Below, piece by piece: positions 41,400-47,976 of a stretch of 47,976 bases of DNA; the stretch's first letter is position 1; every line of letters begins with the position of its first letter. A program made the translations under genes and the position numbers. The notes beneath the pieces are model-generated. The model saw only the letters and a program-made list of their open reading frames with translations. It was not told the origin of the DNA and did not search any database. Source of the stretch: Methanoregula sp. (GTDB lineage: Archaea > Halobacteriota > Methanomicrobia > Methanomicrobiales > Methanospirillaceae); assembly GCA_030651815.1 (NCBI GenBank), contig JAUSBW010000113.1:1-47976 (forward strand), read 5' to 3'.

Positions 41400-42329
41400 T
41401 TATTGCAGTATATTTTTCACCGCACATCGTCCCCCCACTGCAAAGTGAAAGAGCATGGTAAGACCCCGATCTATTATGGCGATAGAGAGCGCGGCGGACA
41501 AGGGGACTCCATACCCGGCAATAACCGCCATCAACCCCCCCTCTACCAACCCAAGACCCGCTATTGTTACCGGGATAAGTGATAGCGCGCTGATCAGGGG
41601 AAGTATCAGGAATAAATCGGGCAGGGGAAGTGTATATCCCAGACCCATGGTGATCAGAATAATGCGAAGGGCATGGGTAACCCAGGCCAATAAGGTAAGG
41701 ATAATCCCTTCAGCAATAACTTTTTTCCCGTTCTTGAATTCCAAAAAGGCATTCTGGAGATGCGATGCGAATTCCGGTATATTGAAAAAAGGGATCTTCT
41801 GCATCAATAAAAAGATCCACGAATTCCGGAGAAATAAAACGGTGACACCGGCAAAAATGATCACGAGAACAATGAGGGCAAATATGGGCAGAATGGATGC
41901 AAAGCGCGATGAATAGACGACAAGGGCAGCAATACCCAAACCGGTCAGGACGATAATGTCAATGTACCGGTCGATAAAAACCGAGATTGTGCCCTTGTGG
42001 ATGCCAATCCTCTCTTTTACCAGAATTGCCCGGGTGAAATCGCCAATACGCCCGGGTGTAAAGTCTGAATACAGGACACCTCCGGCAAATGCCTGGTAGG
42101 CTTCACCAAGGGGAATATATCCGCCCATATGGGCAACAATAATCCGCCAGCGGGTAGTGAGAAGGAGGAATGCAAGCGCATAGACAAGGACTGCGCAGAA
42201 CAGAAAAAAGGGATTTGCAGATCGCAGTGACTGGATTACTGCAGAAGGCGATACGAAAAAAAACAATAAAATTACCAGGATTATGCCGATTGCCAGACGA
42301 ACGATAAATTTTGTTGAGGGGCGAAACAT
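41400..42329 (-). CDS. UPF0104/AglD-C-terminal-like (lysylphosphatidylglycerol synthase TM region) membrane protein
   Basis: The 309-residue protein with about eight membrane helices matches the UPF0104/LPG_synthase_TM family. Signature parts are LLTTRWRIIVAHMG, YQAFAGGVLYSDFTPGRIGDFTRAIL (about 70-95) and SLIPVTIAGLGLVEGGL near 255. In archaea it is associated with glycan lipid transfer, flipping or AglD-type proteins. The stop codon lies near that of the preceding convergent gene. It may belong to the same operon as the gene at 42439, 109 bases upstream. Confidence 0.9.
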   Translation of the reverse strand: MFRPSTKFIVRLAIGIILVILLFFFVSPSAVIQSLRSANPFFLFCAVLVYALAFLLLTTRWRIIVAHMGGYIPLGEAYQAFAGGVLYSDFTPGRIGDFTRAILVKERIGIHKGTISVFIDRYIDIIVLTGLGIAALVVYSSRFASILPIFALIVLVIIFAGVTVLFLRNSWIFLLMQKIPFFNIPEFASHLQNAFLEFKNGKKVIAEGIILTLLAWVTHALRIILITMGLGYTLPLPDLFLILPLISALSLIPVTIAGLGLVEGGLMAVIAGYGVPLSAALSIAIIDRGLTMLFHFAVGGRCAVKNILQ

Positions 42330-42438
42330 TCCAGTACCTGACTAAGGATTTCTAACTTTTAATATGACCGGAGAGAAAAATGGTAAAAATACATTCACAT
42401 CAAACAGGTCCCTTCCCTTTCGATTTGAAACACATAAT

Positions 42439-44286
42439 TTAATGAGTTGAAAATGAATAAATTACCGCATTTCCGTTATCATAGAGAACATTACAATCCC
42501 GGTTAATTCTTGTGAGAGCCTCTCTATCGAGAGGTTTTTTTTCTTTCAGCCATTGTGCACCAAATTCCATATAATCCGTAAATCTTGAGAGGATAAGCAG
42601 ATAGTGTTGTTCCGCGCTGGTATCTGAACTTTGAGGATATCCCCCCTCTTTCACGAAGGTATATTCAGACTGGATAGTGAGGGCATCCGTACGGATAATC
42701 CCGATTACAGCATACCTTACGTATGAATCGGTTTCAATGATCCCGCTCGCATAGGAATTGTCCAGCCAGGAAATTGCGGAAATTTCTGAAGCATTGTGCT
42801 GAATCACCCAGCTCCTTGTATCAAATAACGGGTGTCCCGGTTCAAATGAGTTTCCCAGCAATACCACCGGGGGAAAAGAGGTTGCCACACTTATGATGAC
42901 AAATACTGCAAGCACGAGTGGCAATATTTTTGAGAGCCGTAAATGTCCCGCAATAAAGCTCACCCCAAATGCTGCGATAATGGCGAGAGGGATATACAAA
43001 AATTCCATGAACCGGAGGGGATCAACAAACGGTACGAGGTTACTCATGGATAACACGAGGATCAGCGCGAGTGCTGCAATCCATGCAAGGACATGGAGCC
43101 GGTCAATCTCGAGGAAATAATACAGTCCGATGAGCGAGAGTAAAATCATGCATAGGCCATTGAAAAACATGGGCAACGGATAACTGAGGACAAAACTGGA
43201 TTTTCCCAGGATAAAATGAAGCACAACCCCACTGCTCACTACCGTGCCGGTAATAAAAACGGCATAGATAATATTTTTCCGAATAAGAATTTTGGTTACA
43301 ATGGATCGCAGCACCAGGATCTTATCCGGTATTTTCAGGGGGAGCAGGTAGAGAACGATAAGACTCAGGATAAATAAAGGAATCCCGTACTCTGAATGAA
43401 AAACGGTATTTACCAGACTACTGAATTGTGAATATCCATATGTCGAACTCCTCCACCCCCATGCTACTATAAAGATGACGGCAGTTGATGCAATGAGAAG
43501 TGAGAACAGAGCGGTCGTACGAATCCGGTTCATATCGCACATCAGGTAGAGGAAGGTCAGGGACACGGCGATCCAGACCAAAAGAAACATTATTGACGAT
43601 AGATCATGGGTGAGAACCAGCCCGCCAGTCAGCAGGAGAGAAACAAAGAGATACCCTTTTTTATGGGATTGTATTGCGGTAAAGGAGACGTAGAGGGCCA
43701 GAACGAACAATGCAATTCCAAGTGTTTCGCGCACACCCTGCGTGGTCCAGTGCAGGTAGGGAGTTCCGCAGAGGAGAAGGAGTCCTGCAAAAAAAGCGGT
43801 TTCTGTGGATGATGAAATATCTTTTGTAAACCGGTAGACGGCGTACAATCCAATAACCGAAAGCAAAGGGATGATACATTTTTGTAAATCAAGAGGGTTG
43901 ATCCCGGAAAAAAGAGATAATGTCGCAACGATAACGTGCATTACCGGAAGTTGAGCTGGATAGACTGAAGGGTCTAGTGACTGAAATGCAAGGATCCGTT
44001 GAATCATTCCATATTCATACCATGGATCCCCCCATGGGAGATAATCAAATCGTAATGAAAGGATGAGGGCGGTAAATATCCCGATCAGCAGGATACTGAA
44101 GAGTCTGTACCGGGAATACCCGGCCAGGAACACTGCCATACCGAGGAGCAGTATCGCGGGTACCAAAGCGAACGGGTAGAATCGTGAGGTAAAGAGAAAT
44201 ACCCCTGCGCCAAGCACCGATACCAGCTGAAATGCGATCAGCGTGAGGGAGGGGTCCTTTTCCGGAATGATGGCGCAGGTATTCAT
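42439..44286 (-). CDS. Large polytopic membrane protein, probable GT-C/polymerase type
   Basis: The 615-residue protein has about 13 helices. The first external loop carries RFDYLPWGDPWYEYGMIQRIL (about residues 78-98), with acidic residues similar to the D-x-D-type loops of GT-C enzymes. The sequence HWTTQGVRETLGIALFV follows near 180. A soluble extracellular tail of about 150 residues ends the protein, with DTRSWVIQHN and ISAISWLDNSYASGIIETDS. No specific family confirmed; it resembles the 39444 protein in design. Part of the right half of the glycosylation locus. Confidence 0.72.
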   Translation of the reverse strand: MNTCAIIPEKDPSLTLIAFQLVSVLGAGVFLFTSRFYPFALVPAILLLGMAVFLAGYSRYRLFSILLIGIFTALILSLRFDYLPWGDPWYEYGMIQRILAFQSLDPSVYPAQLPVMHVIVATLSLFSGINPLDLQKCIIPLLSVIGLYAVYRFTKDISSSTETAFFAGLLLLCGTPYLHWTTQGVRETLGIALFVLALYVSFTAIQSHKKGYLFVSLLLTGGLVLTHDLSSIMFLLVWIAVSLTFLYLMCDMNRIRTTALFSLLIASTAVIFIVAWGWRSSTYGYSQFSSLVNTVFHSEYGIPLFILSLIVLYLLPLKIPDKILVLRSIVTKILIRKNIIYAVFITGTVVSSGVVLHFILGKSSFVLSYPLPMFFNGLCMILLSLIGLYYFLEIDRLHVLAWIAALALILVLSMSNLVPFVDPLRFMEFLYIPLAIIAAFGVSFIAGHLRLSKILPLVLAVFVIISVATSFPPVVLLGNSFEPGHPLFDTRSWVIQHNASEISAISWLDNSYASGIIETDSYVRYAVIGIIRTDALTIQSEYTFVKEGGYPQSSDTSAEQHYLLILSRFTDYMEFGAQWLKEKKPLDREALTRINRDCNVLYDNGNAVIYSFSTH

Positions 44287-44656
44287 GGGGATTCACGGTG
44301 AAATGGGCAGCACGTTCTGACGATTTTCTTACATGTCAGTACGTGTAATCTCTTGATCGATCGCAAAAAGATTTGCAGTACGAAACACGATTCTGAATTG
44401 ACTGGGATCTTTGAGAGGGACGAATCACATGTTCTCCTCTTTAATATGAAAATGGCTCCGCCAATTTCATGTGCCTGTATGCTTGTGGCCATCGGAATCA
44501 TAGGGTTTTTCTGGCTTGTTGTGTATCCGGTGTCCTGAGTCATCTCTGCATCCTGAAATTGATCGGAATCGTGAGTACACTTCAATGAACCACACAAGAT
44601 CGTTTGGGGGGTGCAGACCCGGTCTGAAAATGTAATTATCAGTTGGTTCATCGGGA
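44287..44656. other. Spacer between convergently arranged membrane protein genes, with structured element
   Basis: One plus-strand ORF of 61 codons (44353-44538) ends with a hydrophobic helix (SCACMLVAIGIIGFFWLVVY), which might be a small membrane protein, but there is no clear ribosome binding site. A nested inverted repeat at 44586-44650 is recorded separately. Nothing else recognised. Confidence 0.35.
44586..44650 (-). ncRNA. Structured element: long-range stem enclosing a perfect hairpin
   Basis: TGAACCA (44586-44592) pairs with TGGTTCA (44644-44650) around a segment that contains the perfect hairpin CAGACC-C-GGTCTG (44614-44626). It begins seven bases after the DUF1616 stop codon on the minus strand. 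It could be a terminator or a 3' UTR structure. It does not have a T arm, so it is not a tRNA. Confidence 0.4.
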
Positions 44657-46096
44657 TTACCGGATTGCAGTGGTGTTTTTCGATACTAACGGAGAAGTCG
44701 CGTTAAACCCAAGGTGGAGGTTACGGTAGCTTGCGTTCACCCGATTGAGTCCGGTGATATCCTGCCCTACCACTGTTTCGTTGAAGAGCAGGAAATCCAT
44801 CCGGTAATTCCCGTCATCCGGTACAGAAAAGTTCAATGGCAGAATCGACGTCCCATTGTGATTGAGAACCACCGTGTAAGTTTTCAGAGGAATAATCCCT
44901 GATTGGAATCGTTCTACAGCACGCTGGTATCGATCTACATCCCACCTGTTCACCGATTGTGGTACAAGATACATCTCGACCGTATAATTGATCATCCGGA
45001 ACTCATGGTTTCCAACACCAACGTACACTGAATGCGGGGTTTTGGAGTTTATCGTTTCGGGGTATGCAGTTGCGGTCCGGTTTTCTCCCAGAATGAAAAA
45101 TTCCGTGGTTGGAAAGGTCGCGTTAAACCCGAGGTGAAGGTTGCGGTAGCTTGCATTCACCCGGTTGAGTCCGGTAATATCGTGACCGGGGGGCGTCTCA
45201 TCGAAGAGCAGAAAATCTACACGGTTGTAATTCGCGTCCTGAGCGATAAGGTCAAACGGAATGACGGATGTCTCATTATGACTGAGCGTAACAGAATACG
45301 TCTTTACAAGGATCGTTGCGGGCTGCGATGTTGCAACAATTGTTTCATTCGCCGGTTTTGGTACAAGATATATTTCTACCGAGTAGTTAACCGTCCGGAA
45401 CTCATGGTTACCAATGCCGACATACATTGGATACGAAATATCCGGAATGATGACGCGGGGATAAGAATCCGCAGTCCGGTTTTCTCCCAGTATAAAAAAT
45501 TCCGAGAATTTTTCACCGGGTTTTGGCAGGGTAATGACAAGAACTGCTGAAAGAACTACCAGCCCGATTGCAAAAATACTTGCAAAGAACAGGATTCGAT
45601 CTCTCTTGGATCCATTCCTCATGGCCCATTCATTCTGCACAGTCTGCCGGATTTCCGGTACGGGAATGGTATACCGCGCATCCGGAGAGGTTCGGGTACG
45701 GCGGATTCCCGCAATGATAACGAGCACAACGATTACCGCAGTGAGGGAAATGATGAGGGGGTCCAATCGTATTCCCCATGAAGTGAAATTCAGGCAAAGA
45801 CCGATTAACGGAGTGACAACGATACTGGTACCAATGGAAAGCACAATCCGCTCAATGGCATCTATATCCGTGGAATCCGGAAATAATGCTGCCAACAGCA
45901 CATATCCCGGAATGAACAGGATCAGCGGAAGTGCCAGGATTATCCGGATAAATGACTGGTTGATCACGGGCGTATAGATACTTACGATACAAAGGGCAGT
46001 CCAGAGCAGAACAATTTTCATATCCCATGGCAATCCGGATTTGCCGTGAAGGGGAGGCATAGTGCCTTTTTCCTGCTCCGGGTTTGGGGAATTCAT
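44657..46096 (-). CDS. DUF1616 membrane protein with duplicated ectodomain
   Basis: The 479-residue protein has an N-terminal cytoplasmic stretch, four membrane helices at about 25-130, and another at about 173-193 (ILFFASIFAIGLVVLSAVLVI). This is followed by two copies of an external module. Each starts EFFILGENRTA (about 202 and 332) and ends GLNRVNASYRNLHLGFNAT (about 310 and 453). DUF1616 normally has one such module; it is found beside archaeal surface glycan loci. Many N-x-S/T sequons in the repeats suggest it is N-glycosylated itself. Start ATG 46096. Confidence 0.88.
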   Translation of the reverse strand: MNSPNPEQEKGTMPPLHGKSGLPWDMKIVLLWTALCIVSIYTPVINQSFIRIILALPLILFIPGYVLLAALFPDSTDIDAIERIVLSIGTSIVVTPLIGLCLNFTSWGIRLDPLIISLTAVIVVLVIIAGIRRTRTSPDARYTIPVPEIRQTVQNEWAMRNGSKRDRILFFASIFAIGLVVLSAVLVITLPKPGEKFSEFFILGENRTADSYPRVIIPDISYPMYVGIGNHEFRTVNYSVEIYLVPKPANETIVATSQPATILVKTYSVTLSHNETSVIPFDLIAQDANYNRVDFLLFDETPPGHDITGLNRVNASYRNLHLGFNATFPTTEFFILGENRTATAYPETINSKTPHSVYVGVGNHEFRMINYTVEMYLVPQSVNRWDVDRYQRAVERFQSGIIPLKTYTVVLNHNGTSILPLNFSVPDDGNYRMDFLLFNETVVGQDITGLNRVNASYRNLHLGFNATSPLVSKNTTAIR

Positions 46097-46308
46097 TAAT
46101 ATTATAGTATGCCGGTGAAAGATAATTATTGTGATATCTGGAATTTATTGATATGTCATGTGATAGCGGGAATATCCTCAATAGAGATCGCAATAGTTGC
46201 GGTCAACATCTTGAGGAAGTTCCGATCACCAAATGCCTTGTGGACGGGCTATTAACAATTCACTGGTAATTTACAAAAAACAGGTCGGGATATTCCAGTA
46301 CACTCGTA

Positions 46309-46343
46309 GGAATCCCCATGCATAAGCGTGGGGTAGTTCACGG
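46309..46343 (+). mobile_element. IS200/IS605-like end hairpin, solo
   Basis: GAATCCCCATGC-ATAA-GCGTGGGGTAGTTCACGG has an eight-pair stem (46314-46321 with 46326-46333) with one G-T pair. The flanks GAAT...GTAGTTCA closely resemble the right-end hairpin seen next to tnpB in IS200/IS605-family elements. No tnpA or tnpB is present nearby, so it is a remnant or a MITE-like piece. Identification rests on remembered examples, not alignment. Confidence 0.45.
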
Positions 46344-46352
46344 AGATAACCA

Positions 46353-46399
46353 ATACAATAGTATGCAATTAAATAAATGGTATGTATCTACTATTGTAT
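46353..46399 (+). promoter_or_regulatory. Perfect 11-bp inverted repeat flanking the TATA box of the TumA/TumE operon
   Basis: ATACAATAGTA (46353-46363) and TACTATTGTAT (46389-46399) are perfect arms. The 25-base spacer contains TATA-like AATTAAATAAAT. A dimeric repressor bound here would cover the promoter. Confidence 0.65.
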
Positions 46400-46414
46400 G
46401 AGCTGGTGATACCG

Positions 46415-46702
46415 ATGGCAGCAGATATAAAGAACACCGAACTTTCAAAGGATTTTGTTAAGGGCGTGGTAAGCAGGACGATTAAATCAAGAATAGAAGA
46501 GATAAACCAGAAACTAACTGATATTTATAATAGCATGAAATATTTTGAAAAAAAATATGGTATGAAAACGGAAGAATTCTATAAAAAATTTTTAGCAGGG
46601 TCACTGGGGGACGATATGGATTTTTTCGAGTGGAAAGCATCCCGTGATGTGTATAAGGAGTTACAGGAAGAGAGAAAAGCGCTCTTTGAGGCAATTGGAT
46701 GA
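46415..46702 (+). CDS. Antitoxin partner of a TumE-type toxin
   Basis: ATG 46415 gives a 95-residue helical, highly charged protein (KGVVSRTIKSRIEEINQKLT, then YNSMKYFEKKYGMKTEEFYK and KELQEERKALFEAIG). This profile fits small helical antitoxins placed before TumE toxins. A longer frame from 46382 exists, but its extra residues include the operator. The stop overlaps the toxin start by four bases (ATGA). Confidence 0.75.
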   Translation: MAADIKNTELSKDFVKGVVSRTIKSRIEEINQKLTDIYNSMKYFEKKYGMKTEEFYKKFLAGSLGDDMDFFEWKASRDVYKELQEERKALFEAIG

Positions 46703-47055
46703 TCGGTGATTATTTTGATTTTTTAAAGAGAATCGCTAAAAAGAGCCCGGAAGTTGTGAATTTCCGGCTTATCCGGGAATTTATCGGTGTGAATAGTGGC
46801 TTTATCAGGTTTGTATTAGAGCTGAGAGATGGCTGTGAACTTCACGTTTTTGAATACATTGATTCCAGTCTGCATAAAATAGATTATTCATATCACTGGC
46901 TGAATAAAGAAAAAAAGCTGATTACACGATGGGACAATGCACCCCATCATAGCGAAATAGAAACTTTTCCGCATCATGTTCATAATGGAGAAGGTATCAA
47001 GCCATCAGCAGAGCCTTCGTTTGCTGAGATACTAAAAAAGACTGGTGAAAATTAG
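46699..47055 (+). CDS. TumE-family toxin (toxin_45/DUF6516-like)
   Basis: The 118-residue protein has VNFRLIREFIGVNSGFIRFVLELRDGCELHVFEYID, then YSYHWLNKEKKLITRWDNAP and HHSEIETFPHHVHNG. The YSYHW, RWDNAPHH and FPHHVH motifs are diagnostic for TumE-like toxins, a probable mRNA-targeting or RNA-modifying group paired with TumA-type antitoxins. The mechanism cannot be deduced here. Confidence 0.85.
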   Translation: MIGDYFDFLKRIAKKSPEVVNFRLIREFIGVNSGFIRFVLELRDGCELHVFEYIDSSLHKIDYSYHWLNKEKKLITRWDNAPHHSEIETFPHHVHNGEGIKPSAEPSFAEILKKTGEN

Positions 47056-47099
47056 ATGAACCAGGATATAGCCAAGATGATCTCGTATGTCCTTAAATA

Positions 47100-47132
47100 A
47101 TGCGTCGCAAATGGGCCGCAAATGCGTCGCAA
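47100..47132. repeat. Three imperfect 11-bp tandem repeats
   Basis: ATGCGTCGCAA, ATGGGCCGCAA and ATGCGTCGCAA follow each other at 47100-47132, just before the dispersed repeat. Copies 1 and 3 are identical. Confidence 0.8.
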
Positions 47133-47137
47133 AAATT

Positions 47138-47173
47138 GATCTTAGCCGATGTTCTGACATGACCAAAAATTTT
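47138..47173 (+). repeat. Dispersed ~35-bp repeat, copy 4
   Basis: GATCTTAGCCGATGTTCTGA-CATGACCAAAAATTTT is nearly identical to copy 3 (34615-34648) over the first 28 bases, and is followed directly by a wecB remnant. Confidence 0.78.
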
Positions 47174-47456
47174 TGCAACTTGAGGCACATGCCCGCCTCA
47201 TCTTGACGGACTCTGGCGGTGTCCAGGGGGTATCCTGTATTCCGGGTGTGCCTTTTGCGTAACCCTGCGGGAAAACACCGAGCAACCGGAGACTGTCGAT
47301 ACCGGGGCGAATGTGCTGGCGGGTACGGATGCACAACGTATCGTTGATGCAGCGAGCCGGATGCTTTTTGTTAAAAAAGAGTGGCAGAACCCTTATGGTG
47401 ACGGGAAGGCGGGGGAGAGGATTGTTTCGATTTGCAGGGATGCTGCCTCTATCTGA
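47174..47456 (+). pseudogene. wecB remnant, copy C, frameshifted
   Basis: The first part, SGGVQGVSCIPGVPFA, ends in a stop at about 47265. The next frame continues with VTLRENTEQPETVDTGANVL, AGTDAQRIVDAASRM and KKEWQNPYGDGKAGERIVSI to a stop at 47456. This is the C-terminal part of WecB with a small shift near GVPFA. It is less similar to copies A and B, so it came from a different allele, but shares the junction TTTTTGCAACTTGAGGCACA. Confidence 0.82.
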
Positions 47457-47503
47457 GAAAAGCCAGATATTGCGGGTACAGATGCAGGACGAAATAGTAT
47501 AAA

Positions 47504-47719
47504 CTATTGCTCGTGCATGAAAGCATGAACAAAAAATACGCGTTGGCTTTTCGTGTGACCGGGACTTTTTACGCCCGGCAAAATTCCTCTGACGTCATAA
47601 CTTTCATACCGGTTTTCAGAGCAATTTTTACCCCTGAAATCTCGCGTATTTTGAGAAAACAAGCGATTTTTGCGAGGTTTATCCTTGCGGTGAACAAATC
47701 CCGTCATCTTGCGTATGTC
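47504..47719 (-). CDS. Doubtful small basic ORF
   Basis: Reading from ATG 47719 gives about 71 codons of a basic protein (MTDIRKMTGFVHRKDKPRKN...), and GAGGTGAAAACA before the ATG could be a ribosome binding site. No known family. The plus strand carries an overlapping ORF of similar size, so neither is secure. Confidence 0.25.
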   Translation of the reverse strand, partial: DIRKMTGFVHRKDKPRKNRLFSQNTRDFRGKNCSENRYESYDVRGILPGVKSPGHTKSQRVFFVHAFMHEQ

Positions 47720-47772
47720 TGTCATTGTTTTCACCTCGCTTGATATCGCTATTGGGTGGAACTTGTCTTCAG

Positions 47773-47829
47773 GTGGATCAAAATTGGATTGGCGTTTTTT
47801 TCGTTTAGTGGATCAAAATTGGATTGGCG
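47773..47829. repeat. Two 22-bp direct repeats, IS21-type end candidate
   Basis: GTGGATCAAAATTGGATTGG plus CG occurs at 47773-47794 and 47808-47829, spaced by 35 bases. IS21-family elements have several such repeats inside each end that bind the transposase. No istA or istB is visible, so the element would lie outside or be a remnant. Confidence 0.55.
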
Positions 47830-47842
47830 AAAACAGACCCGT

Positions 47843-47976
47843 TCACATCCCCCAGATGGTAATCGGAAACCGCACGGGATGATCTTCTGATCCCTCAAAA
47901 ACCCGTTTCTCCAAAAATATCTTCTCGTCCCATGGTTTTCCCACCGCCCGATCGAAGATGATGAGATGAGCCTCTT
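47843..47976 (-). CDS. AAA-ATPase/PD-(D/E)XK superfamily protein, C-terminal part (runs off right edge)
   Basis: The minus strand reads EAHLIIFDRAVGKPWDEKIF, then PVRFPITIWGM before TGA at 47845-47843. The pattern H-L-[IV]-I-F-D-R, W-x-E-K-I-F and a final [IV]-T-[IV]-W-G is the conserved end of AAA-ATPase_like/PDDEXK_9 proteins common in archaea. Only the last 43 residues are inside the window. IS21-like repeats lie just beyond its stop. Confidence 0.65.
   Translation of the reverse strand, partial: EAHLIIFDRAVGKPWDEKIFLEKRVFEGSEDHPVRFPITIWGM

Noticed and set aside
44586-44650. tRNA or tRNA-like gene
   Set aside because: Length and closing stem are tRNA-like but there is no T arm or anticodon loop.
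46309-46343. Single type I-E CRISPR repeat
   Set aside because: The hairpin with GAATCCCC...GGGGTAGTTCA fits an IS200/IS605 end better, and it occurs once.
47507-47743. Plus-strand ORF of 78 codons near the right edge
   Set aside because: No family, no clear ribosome binding site and opposite to an equally plausible minus-strand ORF.

Overview
The window is a stretch of archaeal chromosome, most likely from a methanogen of the order Methanomicrobiales (Methanoregula-like). This rests on gene content, not on a database search. The archaeal markers are sn-glycerol-1-phosphate dehydrogenase, an archaeal-type prolyl-tRNA synthetase, an AglB/STT3 oligosaccharyltransferase, UPF0179, DUF63, DUF3467 and a DUF5612 ACT protein. 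Promoters carry TATA boxes, and there is no sign of bacterial -35/-10 architecture.

Region 1 (1-2760) is a mobile, defence-related edge. It holds the first 27 codons of an ISAzo13-type transposase running off the left end, a three-gene minus-strand operon (unknown protein plus a UPF0175-like/PIN toxin-antitoxin pair), and a 116-codon ORF made of the start of a type I restriction HsdM fused to the tail of an HsdS.

Region 2 (2960-22000) is ordinary core genome. It carries egsA-UPF0179, DUF63-SpoIIM-like-proS, an Mrp/Nbp35 Fe-S ATPase, a dGTPase-like HD protein, a membrane receptor-like Ser/Thr kinase next to an HTH-FHA regulator, tRNA-Gly(CCC) fused closely to an ACT-domain/Sua5/nucleotidyltransferase cluster, SixA, a Cas4-like protein lacking part of its active site, DUF3467 and tRNA-Thr(CGT).

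Region 3 (22165-46096) is a protein/surface glycosylation locus split in two. The left part is aglB, a GT4 and a membrane GT2. The right part is another GT2, two large polytopic membrane proteins, a UPF0104/AglD-like flippase-type protein and a DUF1616 protein with a duplicated ectodomain. Between them, about 28.2-38.5 kb is an accessory graveyard. It holds at least six toxin-antitoxin modules or parts of modules, a DUF234 ATPase, and many broken genes: wecB fragments in both orientations, an epimerase start, a Wzt-like ABC ATPase, an Rpn nuclease, an archaeal ATPase and a possible AlbA_2 fragment. It also has a repeat of about 130 bp and copies of a roughly 35-bp dispersed repeat.

Region 4 (46097-47976) is a second accessory edge. 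It has an IS200/IS605-like end hairpin, a TumA/TumE-like toxin-antitoxin pair with a perfect 11-bp operator palindrome, a third wecB remnant joined to the dispersed repeat, paired 22-bp repeats like an IS21-family end, and the tail of an AAA-ATPase/PD-(D/E)XK protein running off the right edge.

The most distinctive signals are the repeat-associated wecB fragments, two of which share 137 identical bases. These suggest that surface-polysaccharide genes were repeatedly gained, broken and recombined here, with toxin-antitoxin modules accumulating in the debris.
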